Part shown: positions 17,628-25,998 of the stretch, one piece after another
How the letters are laid out: every line of letters starts with the position of its first letter
Position numbering within the stretch: position 1 is the stretch's first letter
NCBI GenBank assembly: GCA_031285625.1
Contig: JAITVV010000070.1
Span: 1 to 64,000, forward strand
From: Prevotella sp.
GTDB lineage: Bacteria > Bacteroidota > Bacteroidia > Bacteroidales > Dysgonomonadaceae
Direction of reading: 5' to 3'
DNA length: 64,000 nt
Translations under genes and position numbers: made by a program
The notes under the pieces: generated by a model
Seen by the model: the letters and a program-made list of their open reading frames with translations, nothing else
What the model was told of the DNA's origin: nothing
The model's database searches: none

Positions 17628-17660
17628 AGGCGGGGAAGAAAATCTTTCCTGCTTTTTTTA
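17628..17660 (+). terminator. Rho-independent terminator of the HU gene
   Basis: GCGGGGAAGA at 17630-17639 pairs with TCTTTCCTGC at 17643-17652, with two G-T pairs, followed by a run of T. Confidence 0.8.
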
Positions 17661-17759
17661 TATACCTGTAACTCATTATTTCTACCAAGTATCAGATATA
17701 TAGCCACTTTTTTCTTAATTTTGCAGGCTAATTATTGAATGTAATTTTCGACATATAAT

Positions 17760-19553
17760 ATGAAACTAGAAATTAAATTGCAAGATGCTGTAATAAAGTC
17801 AATAGAAGCTCTTTATGGCCAAACAGTAACCAGAGAACAGCTCTCTTTGCAGAAAACTAAAAAAGAATTTGAAGGACATTATACATTGGTTGTTTTCCCT
17901 TTTCTAAAGATGTCTAGAAAAAATCCGGAGCAAACAGCTCAGGAAATAGGAGAATGGCTGGTAAGCAACACATCTGAAGTAGAACGTTTCAATGTCATCA
18001 AAGGATTTCTCAATTTATCTGTTTCTACAGTTTGCTGGCTAGAATTGCTAAATGAGGTTCACTCTACCGGTAACTATGGTATAAGAAAAGCTGATGGTAA
18101 TTCTCCTTTGGTTATGGTGGAATATTCATCCCCTAACACAAATAAGCCATTGCATCTGGGACATATTAGAAATAACCTGTTAGGTTTCGCATTATCTGAA
18201 GTGTTAAAAGCCAATGGTAATAAAGTTGTAAAAACGAATATTGTGAATGATAGGGGGATCCACATTTGCAAATCAATGCTGGCCTGGAAAAAATGGGGCA
18301 ATGGAGAAACTCCTGAGTCAAGTGGCAAAAAAGGAGATCATCTGGTAGGAGACTATTATGTGTTGTTTGATAAACATTACAAAGCAGAATTAGCAGAATT
18401 ACAGGCTAAAGGCTTATCCAAGGAAGAAGCAGAAGCACAATCGGCATTGATGGCAGAAGCGCGCAATATGCTTCGTTTGTGGGAAGCCGGTGATATGGAG
18501 GTTGTATCTATGTGGGAGATGATGAACTCGTGGGTATATGCCGGATTTGATGAAACATATAAACGTCTTGGAGTAGACTTTGATAAAATATACTACGAGT
18601 CCCAGACATATCTGGATGGAAAAGAGACTGTGCTAGACGGTTTGCAGAAAAATATCTTTTATAAAAAAGAAGATGGTTCGGTATGGGCTGATCTAACGAA
18701 TGACGGACTCGATCATAAATTATTGCTTCGTAGTGATGGTACTTCTGTATATATGACCCAGGATATAGGTACAGCTAAGCTTCGTTTTGACGACTACCCG
18801 ATCAATACGATGGTTTACGTTGTGGGCAATGAGCAAAATTACCACTTTCAGGTTTTATCAATACTATTAGATAAACTTGGGTTTGAGTTTGGTAAAGGCC
18901 TTGTTCATTTTTCTTATGGAATGGTAGAACTTCCTGAAGGTAAGATGAAATCACGTGAAGGTACTGTGGTTGATGCCGATGATATGATAGACGAAATGAT
19001 ATCTACAGCCAAAGAAACATCTGAAGAATTAGGGAAACTGGACGGAGTAAGTGAAGAAGAAGCAAATAATATTGCGCGTATAGTGGGAATGGGTGCTTTA
19101 AAGTATTTTATACTGAAAGTAGATCCTAAAAAGAATATGACTTTCAATCCGAAAGAGTCCATCGATTTTAATGGGAATACCGGACCGTTTATACAATATA
19201 CTCATGCGCGTATACAATCTGTGCTGCGTAAAGCTGCTGAACAAAGTCTGATAATCCCGGAAGCTTTAAATACGGATATTCCACTTAGTGTGAAAGAAGA
19301 AAACCTTATTCAGCAAGTGGCTGATTACGCAACTATAGTAAAACAGGCTGGTGATGAATATAATCCTGCTCTGATAGCTAATTACATATATGACCTGACA
19401 AAAGAGTATAACCAGTTTTATCACGATTATACAATTCTCAAAGAAGAAAATACTGAATTGAAAAATTTCAGATTAGTACTTTCAGAGAATGTAGCCCGTA
19501 TTATAAAAAGTGGAATGGGGCTGCTAGGTATTGAAGTACCAGACAGAATGTAA
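17760..19553 (+). CDS. argS: Arginyl-tRNA synthetase
   Basis: Charges tRNA-Arg. The 597-residue class I enzyme has an N-terminal additional domain (about 1-110), the HIGH-type motif HLGH in NTNKPLHLGHIRNNLLG, the KMSKS-equivalent GKMKSREGT and a DALR anticodon-binding C-terminus (TGPFIQYTHARIQS onward). A TAATTTTG -7 box lies at 17716-17723. It converges on the DUF6340 gene. Confidence 0.98.
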   Translation: MKLEIKLQDAVIKSIEALYGQTVTREQLSLQKTKKEFEGHYTLVVFPFLKMSRKNPEQTAQEIGEWLVSNTSEVERFNVIKGFLNLSVSTVCWLELLNEVHSTGNYGIRKADGNSPLVMVEYSSPNTNKPLHLGHIRNNLLGFALSEVLKANGNKVVKTNIVNDRGIHICKSMLAWKKWGNGETPESSGKKGDHLVGDYYVLFDKHYKAELAELQAKGLSKEEAEAQSALMAEARNMLRLWEAGDMEVVSMWEMMNSWVYAGFDETYKRLGVDFDKIYYESQTYLDGKETVLDGLQKNIFYKKEDGSVWADLTNDGLDHKLLLRSDGTSVYMTQDIGTAKLRFDDYPINTMVYVVGNEQNYHFQVLSILLDKLGFEFGKGLVHFSYGMVELPEGKMKSREGTVVDADDMIDEMISTAKETSEELGKLDGVSEEEANNIARIVGMGALKYFILKVDPKKNMTFNPKESIDFNGNTGPFIQYTHARIQSVLRKAAEQSLIIPEALNTDIPLSVKEENLIQQVADYATIVKQAGDEYNPALIANYIYDLTKEYNQFYHDYTILKEENTELKNFRLVLSENVARIIKSGMGLLGIEVPDRM

Positions 19554-19637
19554 GGATAGAATTAAGCACCAGTAAGAATTTAATGATATAATTACATCAT
19601 AACAACTTATTGTTGTCTTACTAGCAAAGTAATGAAT

Positions 19638-19650
19638 AGGTCTGAGACCT
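19638..19650. repeat. Palindromic intergenic repeat, copy 3
   Basis: AGGTC-TGA-GACCT after AAAGTAATGAAT. It lies between argS and the convergent DUF6340 gene and touches that gene's stop codon. Confidence 0.75.
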
Positions 19651-20699
19651 TATTCTACAATATCTTCCTCTATTGGAGGTTCAATCCCAAGTTGTTGATA
19701 TAATTTGGGATTATTATTTGCCCTTCGTGTAAGAATCTCTTTATACCTGATAATTTCAGCAGTTAGATCGGATTTACTACTATCTGGTAATAAATCAAAG
19801 GCTATATCTATCCAGCTGACTGCATTATCTACATCGTCGAGACTTTCATTTGCCAAAGCAATATTAGAAGCCAGACGTATTTTTTTGTTTCTATTTGTCT
19901 CTTTTTCAAATAGCTCCCCCCATATATTAGCAGCTTCCTGCCATTTCCCGTTTTTTACAAAAGTGAGAGCATTTTTTTGTTCTTTAGAATTATCTGAATA
20001 AAACCATCTGTCCTGTGTTTTCCAGGATGGAATAAAAACGCTTGTTATATCATCAGCAGCTTTTACCGAGATGTCATTTACTAATTTATTAATCTCGGGA
20101 ATACTATTGCTTAGTTTACTCCAATCATTAAATCCTTCCATAAAAAGACTGTCTACATGAGCTATCGGTGGGGATAATTGGCTCCCATCTATATTGTAAA
20201 CTCTCATCATAGTACCGATTTTTGCTTTCAGAACATTATAGACACTAAAATATTCAGTACTTACAGATTCCAGTTCTGCAGTAACAAGAAATAGATCTAG
20301 GGCGATAAGTGCATCTGCTTTTCTCTCATGGCATATTGTCTGTACATTTCGTGCTGATAAAGGTTTAACATCGTTCCTTTCACCGCTATTTGTTGCGTAT
20401 GGATATATGTCGACTTTGTCAAAATATTTTTCTTCATTCATAAACTGTTGTAATGAACTTGTAAATAATATTTTTGCACTATCAGTGGAGATTACAGAAA
20501 GGTCGCTCTTTTTTTCTCCATTAGCTTGTATTTCCTCATCAGCCTGTGATGCGCTGTTATTGACAATCACAATATTTTTTATTTCGGGCTCAAATGAAAC
20601 CACAGCAGGCTCACGTACATCAATTGTAATGTAATTAGTTGTTACGCAGGATGAGAAATGGAGCATTAACAAAAATACCGGAATTATATATTTTGCCAT
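19650..20699 (-). CDS. DUF6340-type lipoprotein
   Basis: 349 residues with a lipoprotein signal (LMLHFSSC, Cys18). The first half contains CHERKADALIALDLFLV and MMRVYNIDGSQLSPP. The second half has helical, TPR-like repeats (KNGKWQEAANIWGELFE, RLASNIALANESLDDVDNAV). This matches a Bacteroidales lipoprotein family of unknown function, which I recall as DUF6340. It is probably anchored in the cell envelope and is divergent from the helicase gene, with a palindromic repeat between. Confidence 0.75.
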   Translation of the reverse strand: MAKYIIPVFLLMLHFSSCVTTNYITIDVREPAVVSFEPEIKNIVIVNNSASQADEEIQANGEKKSDLSVISTDSAKILFTSSLQQFMNEEKYFDKVDIYPYATNSGERNDVKPLSARNVQTICHERKADALIALDLFLVTAELESVSTEYFSVYNVLKAKIGTMMRVYNIDGSQLSPPIAHVDSLFMEGFNDWSKLSNSIPEINKLVNDISVKAADDITSVFIPSWKTQDRWFYSDNSKEQKNALTFVKNGKWQEAANIWGELFEKETNRNKKIRLASNIALANESLDDVDNAVSWIDIAFDLLPDSSKSDLTAEIIRYKEILTRRANNNPKLYQQLGIEPPIEEDIVE

Positions 20700-20752
20700 A
20701 GCAGGTTTTTAAGTAATAGTAAGTTTAAAAAGCACTTATAAAAGTAATAAAT

Positions 20753-20765
20753 AGGTGCGAGACCT
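20753..20765 (+). repeat. Palindromic intergenic repeat, copy 4 (imperfect)
   Basis: AGGTGCGAGACCT after AAAGTAATAAAT; one arm position mismatches. It lies 63 bases before the helicase ATG at 20829. Confidence 0.65.
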
Positions 20766-20793
20766 AAACATCTTATGATACAAAAATAAGAGT

Positions 20794-20801
20794 TATATTT
20801 G
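20794..20801 (+). promoter_or_regulatory. Bacteroidetes -7 element for the helicase gene
   Basis: TATATTTG, 27 bases before the ATG at 20829. Confidence 0.45.
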
Positions 20802-20828
20802 TAAATTGAGTTGAAAAATGATCAAATA

Positions 20829-22985
20829 ATGGATGCATCTACAAACAGTATTTTCGAGTTAGCTACCGATATAGTTTTACACACTTCGCAATCAGTATTT
20901 CTAACAGGGAAGGCAGGGACAGGAAAGACTACTTTTCTTCATCATATACGCGAGAGAGCTGATAAGAATATAATTGTAGCTGCACCCACCGGAGTTGCTG
21001 CTATTAATGCGGGCGGCGTTACATTGCATTCTTTACTCCAGCTTCCTTTCGAGCCGTTTATTCCTAACTTTGAAGGGAAGAAGAAGCTTGATTATCATTT
21101 CAAACTACGCAAGTCGAAAATAGAAATGCTACGTGAACTCGACTTACTTATTATAGATGAAGTAAGTATGCTCCGTGCCGATATGCTGGATGCAATAGAT
21201 TATATGCTTCGCAGATACCGTAACAATCAACAGCCATTTGGAGGAGTTCAGATACTTTTTATCGGAGATATGTTCCAATTACCTCCTGTGGTTCAAAATG
21301 CAGAGTGGGAACAGTTGAAGCATTATTACCCTTCCCCGTTCTTTTTTCATGCACAGGTATTGGAGAATTTTCCATTACTATATGTCGAATTAAAAACAAT
21401 ATATCGCCAGCAAGACCAGCACTTTATAAGTATATTGAACAATGTGCGTAATAACTGTACTACAACGCAAGATCTGCAATTATTAAACGGACGGTATAAC
21501 CCTTCTTTTAAGTTGACTAAAAAGAACAACTATATTGTTTTGTGTACTCATAATTATAAGGCTGACAGGATTAATAATGAAGAGCTTGCTCAACTTGGTG
21601 GAAAGGAATATATTTTCAAAGGAAAGATACAAGGAGATTTTTCGGAAAATGCTTTGCCTACCGAACATGATCTGATCCTAAAAGAAGGAGCCCAGATAAT
21701 GTTTGTGAAAAATGATATGGGTGAGAGCCGCCGTTATTATAATGGTAAGCTCGGTATTATAAAGCAATTGAAAGAGGATAAAATTCTTGTAAGCTTCGAA
21801 AATGGCGATGAAATGGAACTGGAACTCGATTCCTGGAAAAATGTTCGCTATACCTTGAATGAAGAATCGGGAGAAATAGAGGAAGAAGAACTAGGATCAT
21901 TCACTCAGTATCCAATACGGCTTGCGTGGGCGATAACTATTCATAAAAGCCAGGGACTTACTTTCGATCGTGTAGTGATTGATGCTGGACAGGCTTTTGC
22001 AGCAGGGCAGGTGTATGTAGCGCTTAGCCGTTGTACAACTCTGGATGGTATTATTTTATTTTCCCGCATTACCCCACAGAGCATTAGTACCGATCCGTAT
22101 GCAATAGAATTTGCGCGTAACGAGCAGGATGTTTCCTTCCTTAATGATATTTTAAAAAAGGAAAAGCCAAATTATTGCGCTACTCAGCTAGTAAAAAATT
22201 TTGACTGGAATCCTTTTATCCGTAGTTTACATTCATTGCATGAAATTGCAGCAGAAAAGAAAATCCCAGATAAGGAGGAGGTTCAGGCTATGATTGCACA
22301 AATGTGCAGTAAAGCAATCGAACAACAGGAGATTGCACAGAATTTTATAAAAGAACTCCGGCGTTTACTGTCAACTCCAACTCCGGATATAGACAGGCTG
22401 AAAGACCGTGTGCAAAAGGCTGCCTTATATTTTCATAAAGATGTACTGGAAAATATAGTTCTCCCAATAGAGTTGCATATGGAAAGATTTAAACATAAAT
22501 CGAAAGTAAAAGCATATCTGAAAAAGGCAAACGAGATACATGCGACTTTACTTAGGCTGCTCTCGCGAATAGAGCATATCAGATATGGGAATATTGACCT
22601 GACATCAGATCTAACCTTTACAAAAGCGACAATGTCTAAGGTTGAAGTTCAAAAAGAAGAAAAGAATAAGCCTCAAAAGGGAGATAGTCACCGGCTATCA
22701 TTAACCTTATTCAACGAAGGAAAATCTGTAAAGGAGATTGCCGCAGAACGTAATTTAACTCCGACAACAATAGAAGGACATTTAGCTAGCTTTATTCTTA
22801 CAGGGGAATTGGATGTAATAAAACTTGTACCGGATAATAAAATCCAATACTTGTTACCTGTACTTAAAAATATAGATCCGAAAACATCCCTCTCTATAAT
22901 AAAAGAAAAACTACCGAAAGAATGTACCTATATGGATATAAAAGCTGTTTTAAATTACATAAAATATATGGAAGATACTAAATAA
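20829..22985 (+). CDS. Pif1-like DNA helicase with C-terminal helix-turn-helix
   Basis: 718 residues. Superfamily 1 helicase motifs are clear: Walker A GKAGTGKTTFL, Walker B LLIIDEVSMLR, and motif VI near AWAITIHKSQGLTFDRV followed by VYVALSRCT. Residues about 640-705 form an HTH-like domain (FNEGKSVKEIAAERNLTPTT). I place the start at ATG 20829; the open frame begins at a TTG six codons earlier, but the ATG fits the -7 box better. The family unwinds DNA with 5'-3' polarity; in Bacteroidetes the HTH fusion is common. Confidence 0.92.
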   Translation: MDASTNSIFELATDIVLHTSQSVFLTGKAGTGKTTFLHHIRERADKNIIVAAPTGVAAINAGGVTLHSLLQLPFEPFIPNFEGKKKLDYHFKLRKSKIEMLRELDLLIIDEVSMLRADMLDAIDYMLRRYRNNQQPFGGVQILFIGDMFQLPPVVQNAEWEQLKHYYPSPFFFHAQVLENFPLLYVELKTIYRQQDQHFISILNNVRNNCTTTQDLQLLNGRYNPSFKLTKKNNYIVLCTHNYKADRINNEELAQLGGKEYIFKGKIQGDFSENALPTEHDLILKEGAQIMFVKNDMGESRRYYNGKLGIIKQLKEDKILVSFENGDEMELELDSWKNVRYTLNEESGEIEEEELGSFTQYPIRLAWAITIHKSQGLTFDRVVIDAGQAFAAGQVYVALSRCTTLDGIILFSRITPQSISTDPYAIEFARNEQDVSFLNDILKKEKPNYCATQLVKNFDWNPFIRSLHSLHEIAAEKKIPDKEEVQAMIAQMCSKAIEQQEIAQNFIKELRRLLSTPTPDIDRLKDRVQKAALYFHKDVLENIVLPIELHMERFKHKSKVKAYLKKANEIHATLLRLLSRIEHIRYGNIDLTSDLTFTKATMSKVEVQKEEKNKPQKGDSHRLSLTLFNEGKSVKEIAAERNLTPTTIEGHLASFILTGELDVIKLVPDNKIQYLLPVLKNIDPKTSLSIIKEKLPKECTYMDIKAVLNYIKYMEDTK

Positions 22986-22990
22986 AAAAA

Positions 22991-23018
22991 CGAATAGATA
23001 TCAAATGATATCTATTCG
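22991..23018. terminator. Bidirectional terminator
   Basis: CGAATAGATATCA and its exact reverse complement separated by AA, flanked by A7 and T5. It lies between the convergent helicase and TonB-receptor genes. Confidence 0.85.
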
Positions 23019-23036
23019 TTTTTGGTTAGTTCCATA

Positions 23037-25415
23037 TTACAATAAATTTCCGATCTTAAATCCGAGAAACACTGTACGTGGTAAGCTTGGCCCGTAAATA
23101 TAAGACGGATCACGGTCAATGCCTTTATCAAAATCGTCTTGGTACGAATTGAAAATATTTTTCATTCCGGCAAACCATTCTATAGTCACATTTCCTGTTA
23201 ACCTCATATCATAATGCAATTTCAATCCTGCATCAAAAAAACTTTTCGATTTATATAATTTTCCTTCTTCAGGATTCGCTATCTCAGGTCCAAAATATGG
23301 TACAAGCATTTTTCCTGTATAGTTCCCTGTTACTGATACACCCAGATTGCGGACAAACTCCCAATCCATAGCAAAGAATCCATAGTTGTCAGGTGTTCTG
23401 AAGAATTTCTTTTCTCCAAATGTTTCTTCAGCCACATTGTATTTACTTGATTGTACTGTAAATCCGGCACTGAAATTTAGCTTATCAGATGGTATCAATT
23501 TCAATTCGAGATTTACACCTTGTACTACAGCTCCGTCTTTGGAGTTTATACGAGTATATATTACAGTCCCGTTTTCGTCCGGTTCTCCTATCTCGTTCCG
23601 GAAGGGATTGTGTAACTTATTATAAAAACCTTCAACTAAGATATTCGTGTTTACTCCTCCTATCTTTTTATTAAAATCGAAAGATAACGTGAAGCTTGTG
23701 CTATTCTCTTGTTTCAGATCCGGATCATTCTTATTAATAACCTGACGTGAACCGGATGTTTCGATATGTAAATCCTCATCGAAGATCTGAGGGGCGCGAT
23801 AACCTCTCGAGAATCCTAAACGCGTTTGCAAATATGGCATAACATCATACATAACGCTTGCACGCGGAACAAAAACAGTTCCCGATTTATCACTATCTGT
23901 TTGTTTATCGTTTATTGAATAATGCTCTACCCGTGCTCCTGCCAGAAACTTAGCTTTACCAACTTTTATCTCATACTGGGCAAAGCCTCCGGTGGTTGAT
24001 AAAGATTGATCAGAGACAATGCGGTTTGGAACGTGATTAACAATTATCTCTGTTCCCGTTTCATCTATTTCATATTCCGGATAACCAAGCTTCTTATCTA
24101 TCAGGTGCGAACCTGTATGTTCGATTCCTCCAATCAATGAAGAATTATCATTGATTGAGATTTTATACTGAGCCCCTACATTATAGGTTTTATCTTTTGT
24201 ATTTCCATAATCGCTCAACGATTGGTTTGCTCCATAATAAGAATCACGATCAAGATACTGTCCCGAGCCGAATACTGTCAGCAGATCGCTTTCGCGAAGA
24301 TATTGCTCATAGGTTAAAGCTCCTGTTATCATGTCATGTTTTACAGATTCGGATATATCCCTTTCATGATCAGGATAGTCTTGTTTGTTTCCACCTTTAC
24401 GTTGTTCGCGTATATTGAAGAAATCGAGACTTAGTTTGCTCCTGTATGCCGGACGATAGAATATGCGTGTGCCAATAACAGTATTCTTCATTGGTGCTAT
24501 CTCTGAAAAACTGTCGTCATTTGCATCAAACATTTTTCGGTCACGCATATTACCAAAAACAGAAATACCTGCTTTATGGTCATCTGTAACCAGTGTTGCA
24601 TTAAAAGTGGCGTTGTAATCAGCTGCAGGACCATTAGATCCGTTTACTCCGGTACCAATGAGTGAAGTGTTGAATCCAGCCTCGAAACTATTTGTCTTAG
24701 GGTCTTTAAGTATGAGGTTGATAGTTCCGGCAATAGCATTGGAACCATAAAGAACAGATCCACCTCCTCTGACAACCTCAATGCGTTCGAGCATATTTGC
24801 CGGGATCAATTCCAGACCATACACTCCGGCTAATCCGCTGAATATAGGACGGCTATTAATCAATATCTGAGAGTAAGGCCCTTCCATACCATTCATCCTG
24901 ATTTGAGAAAAGCCACAATTCTGACAATCATTTTCGTAACGTAGTCCGGTGCAATAATTTAATCCTTCGCCTAAAACTACAGATTGCGTGGTCTCAAGCA
25001 TTTTTGCACTGATTGTATTTACTATAACCGGAGCCTCATTGCGCTTTTGGGATGTACGGCCGGCAGTAACAACTACTTCGTTCAGCTTCAAAGCATCTTC
25101 TTCTATTTCGAAGTTGACTTCTACCGATTTTCCTCTTTTAAGCTCTATCTCTTTTTCTTGAGGTTTAAACCCAATACCTTCAGCAACTACAATAAACTTG
25201 CCTTCAGGAAGGTTTTTAAGGGCATAATGTCCTGTTGCATCGGTTGATATTCCTATTGTCGTATTTTTTAATACTACATTGATAAAAGGAACATGTTCTC
25301 CAGTTTGACGATTTATTACATGTCCGAATATATTCGCATCGGTACGGACAAGGCTTGCCTGTACATCAATTAATGTAAAGATGAATAGTGATAATATTAG
25401 TATATGTTTTTTCAT
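23037..25415 (-). CDS. TonB-dependent receptor with CxxC-bearing plug
   Basis: 792 residues: signal peptide, a carboxypeptidase-regulatory-like domain (about 28-115), a TonB box-like LNEVVVTAGR, a plug domain and a C-terminal barrel ending in FKIGNLL. The plug carries NDCQNCGF followed by NGMEGPYSQILINSRPIF, which marks a distinct Bacteroidetes subgroup. The substrate is unknown; a metal or metal chelate is likely because the gene just upstream encodes a small His-rich protein. The gap is 69 bases, so one operon is probable. Confidence 0.9.
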   Translation of the reverse strand: MKKHILILSLFIFTLIDVQASLVRTDANIFGHVINRQTGEHVPFINVVLKNTTIGISTDATGHYALKNLPEGKFIVVAEGIGFKPQEKEIELKRGKSVEVNFEIEEDALKLNEVVVTAGRTSQKRNEAPVIVNTISAKMLETTQSVVLGEGLNYCTGLRYENDCQNCGFSQIRMNGMEGPYSQILINSRPIFSGLAGVYGLELIPANMLERIEVVRGGGSVLYGSNAIAGTINLILKDPKTNSFEAGFNTSLIGTGVNGSNGPAADYNATFNATLVTDDHKAGISVFGNMRDRKMFDANDDSFSEIAPMKNTVIGTRIFYRPAYRSKLSLDFFNIREQRKGGNKQDYPDHERDISESVKHDMITGALTYEQYLRESDLLTVFGSGQYLDRDSYYGANQSLSDYGNTKDKTYNVGAQYKISINDNSSLIGGIEHTGSHLIDKKLGYPEYEIDETGTEIIVNHVPNRIVSDQSLSTTGGFAQYEIKVGKAKFLAGARVEHYSINDKQTDSDKSGTVFVPRASVMYDVMPYLQTRLGFSRGYRAPQIFDEDLHIETSGSRQVINKNDPDLKQENSTSFTLSFDFNKKIGGVNTNILVEGFYNKLHNPFRNEIGEPDENGTVIYTRINSKDGAVVQGVNLELKLIPSDKLNFSAGFTVQSSKYNVAEETFGEKKFFRTPDNYGFFAMDWEFVRNLGVSVTGNYTGKMLVPYFGPEIANPEEGKLYKSKSFFDAGLKLHYDMRLTGNVTIEWFAGMKNIFNSYQDDFDKGIDRDPSYIYGPSLPRTVFLGFKIGNLL

Positions 25416-25484
25416 TGTTTTATAATGATATGATGATCAATGTCAAAATTTCGCAATTCTGACGTTAATTAGTTCAATATTTCA

Positions 25485-25850
25485 TTATAAAACAGGAGGA
25501 GGGCGTAAGAAGAAACTGTCCTTCAGAATATTCTTCTTCTCGAATGAGTAGAATTTCAGAACAAGAATAGTGACTTCATTCCGGAATTTTGTAAAAGAAA
25601 AGGTAGGTGGAGCGAATTCTGATACTTCAACGGTCATAAGATGTTGTATCATCTTCAGTTCGGCACTGGAATGTGAGTGTGCTGATTTTTTCTCTCCTGA
25701 ATAAAGATGAGAGTGTAATATAACTTCACCATCTACAATATGAACATGGTGAAACAGATTAACAGAGGTGAGATATAATATTAAAACAAGTAATAGGCCA
25801 GCTTTGAGGGTGGCTATTGTAATCTTGTTATATTTAGTATCTCTATACAA
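25485..25850 (-). CDS. Small His-rich membrane protein upstream of TonB receptor
   Basis: 121 residues with one N-terminal membrane segment (about 14-30), then His-rich stretches (FHHVHIVDG, ILHSHLYSG, SAHSHSS) and a C-terminus ending LRPPPVL. I recognise no named domain. Small His-rich proteins with a terminal Arg/Pro-rich tail often precede TonB-dependent receptors in Bacteroidetes. The context suggests metal binding in the periplasm, linked to the receptor downstream. Function is inference. Confidence 0.7.
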   Translation of the reverse strand: MYRDTKYNKITIATLKAGLLLVLILYLTSVNLFHHVHIVDGEVILHSHLYSGEKKSAHSHSSAELKMIQHLMTVEVSEFAPPTFSFTKFRNEVTILVLKFYSFEKKNILKDSFFLRPPPVL

Positions 25851-25969
25851 GGTATGATATAATTAAATAAGCTGCAAAAGTATACAATTTGTATTCTTTT
25901 AACAATCCCTATTGTTAGGTATTTTTTATAAGTTTAATACCTAATTCTTTCGAGTTACAAAATAAAAAA

Positions 25970-25990
25970 AATCCGTGGTTTCCACGGATT
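25970..25990 (-). terminator. Rho-independent terminator of the outer-membrane barrel gene
   Basis: AATCCGTGG and CCACGGATT around TTT, followed on the minus strand by T8. It lies directly after the stop of the gene at 25999. Confidence 0.85.
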
Positions 25991-25998
25991 ATCATTTA

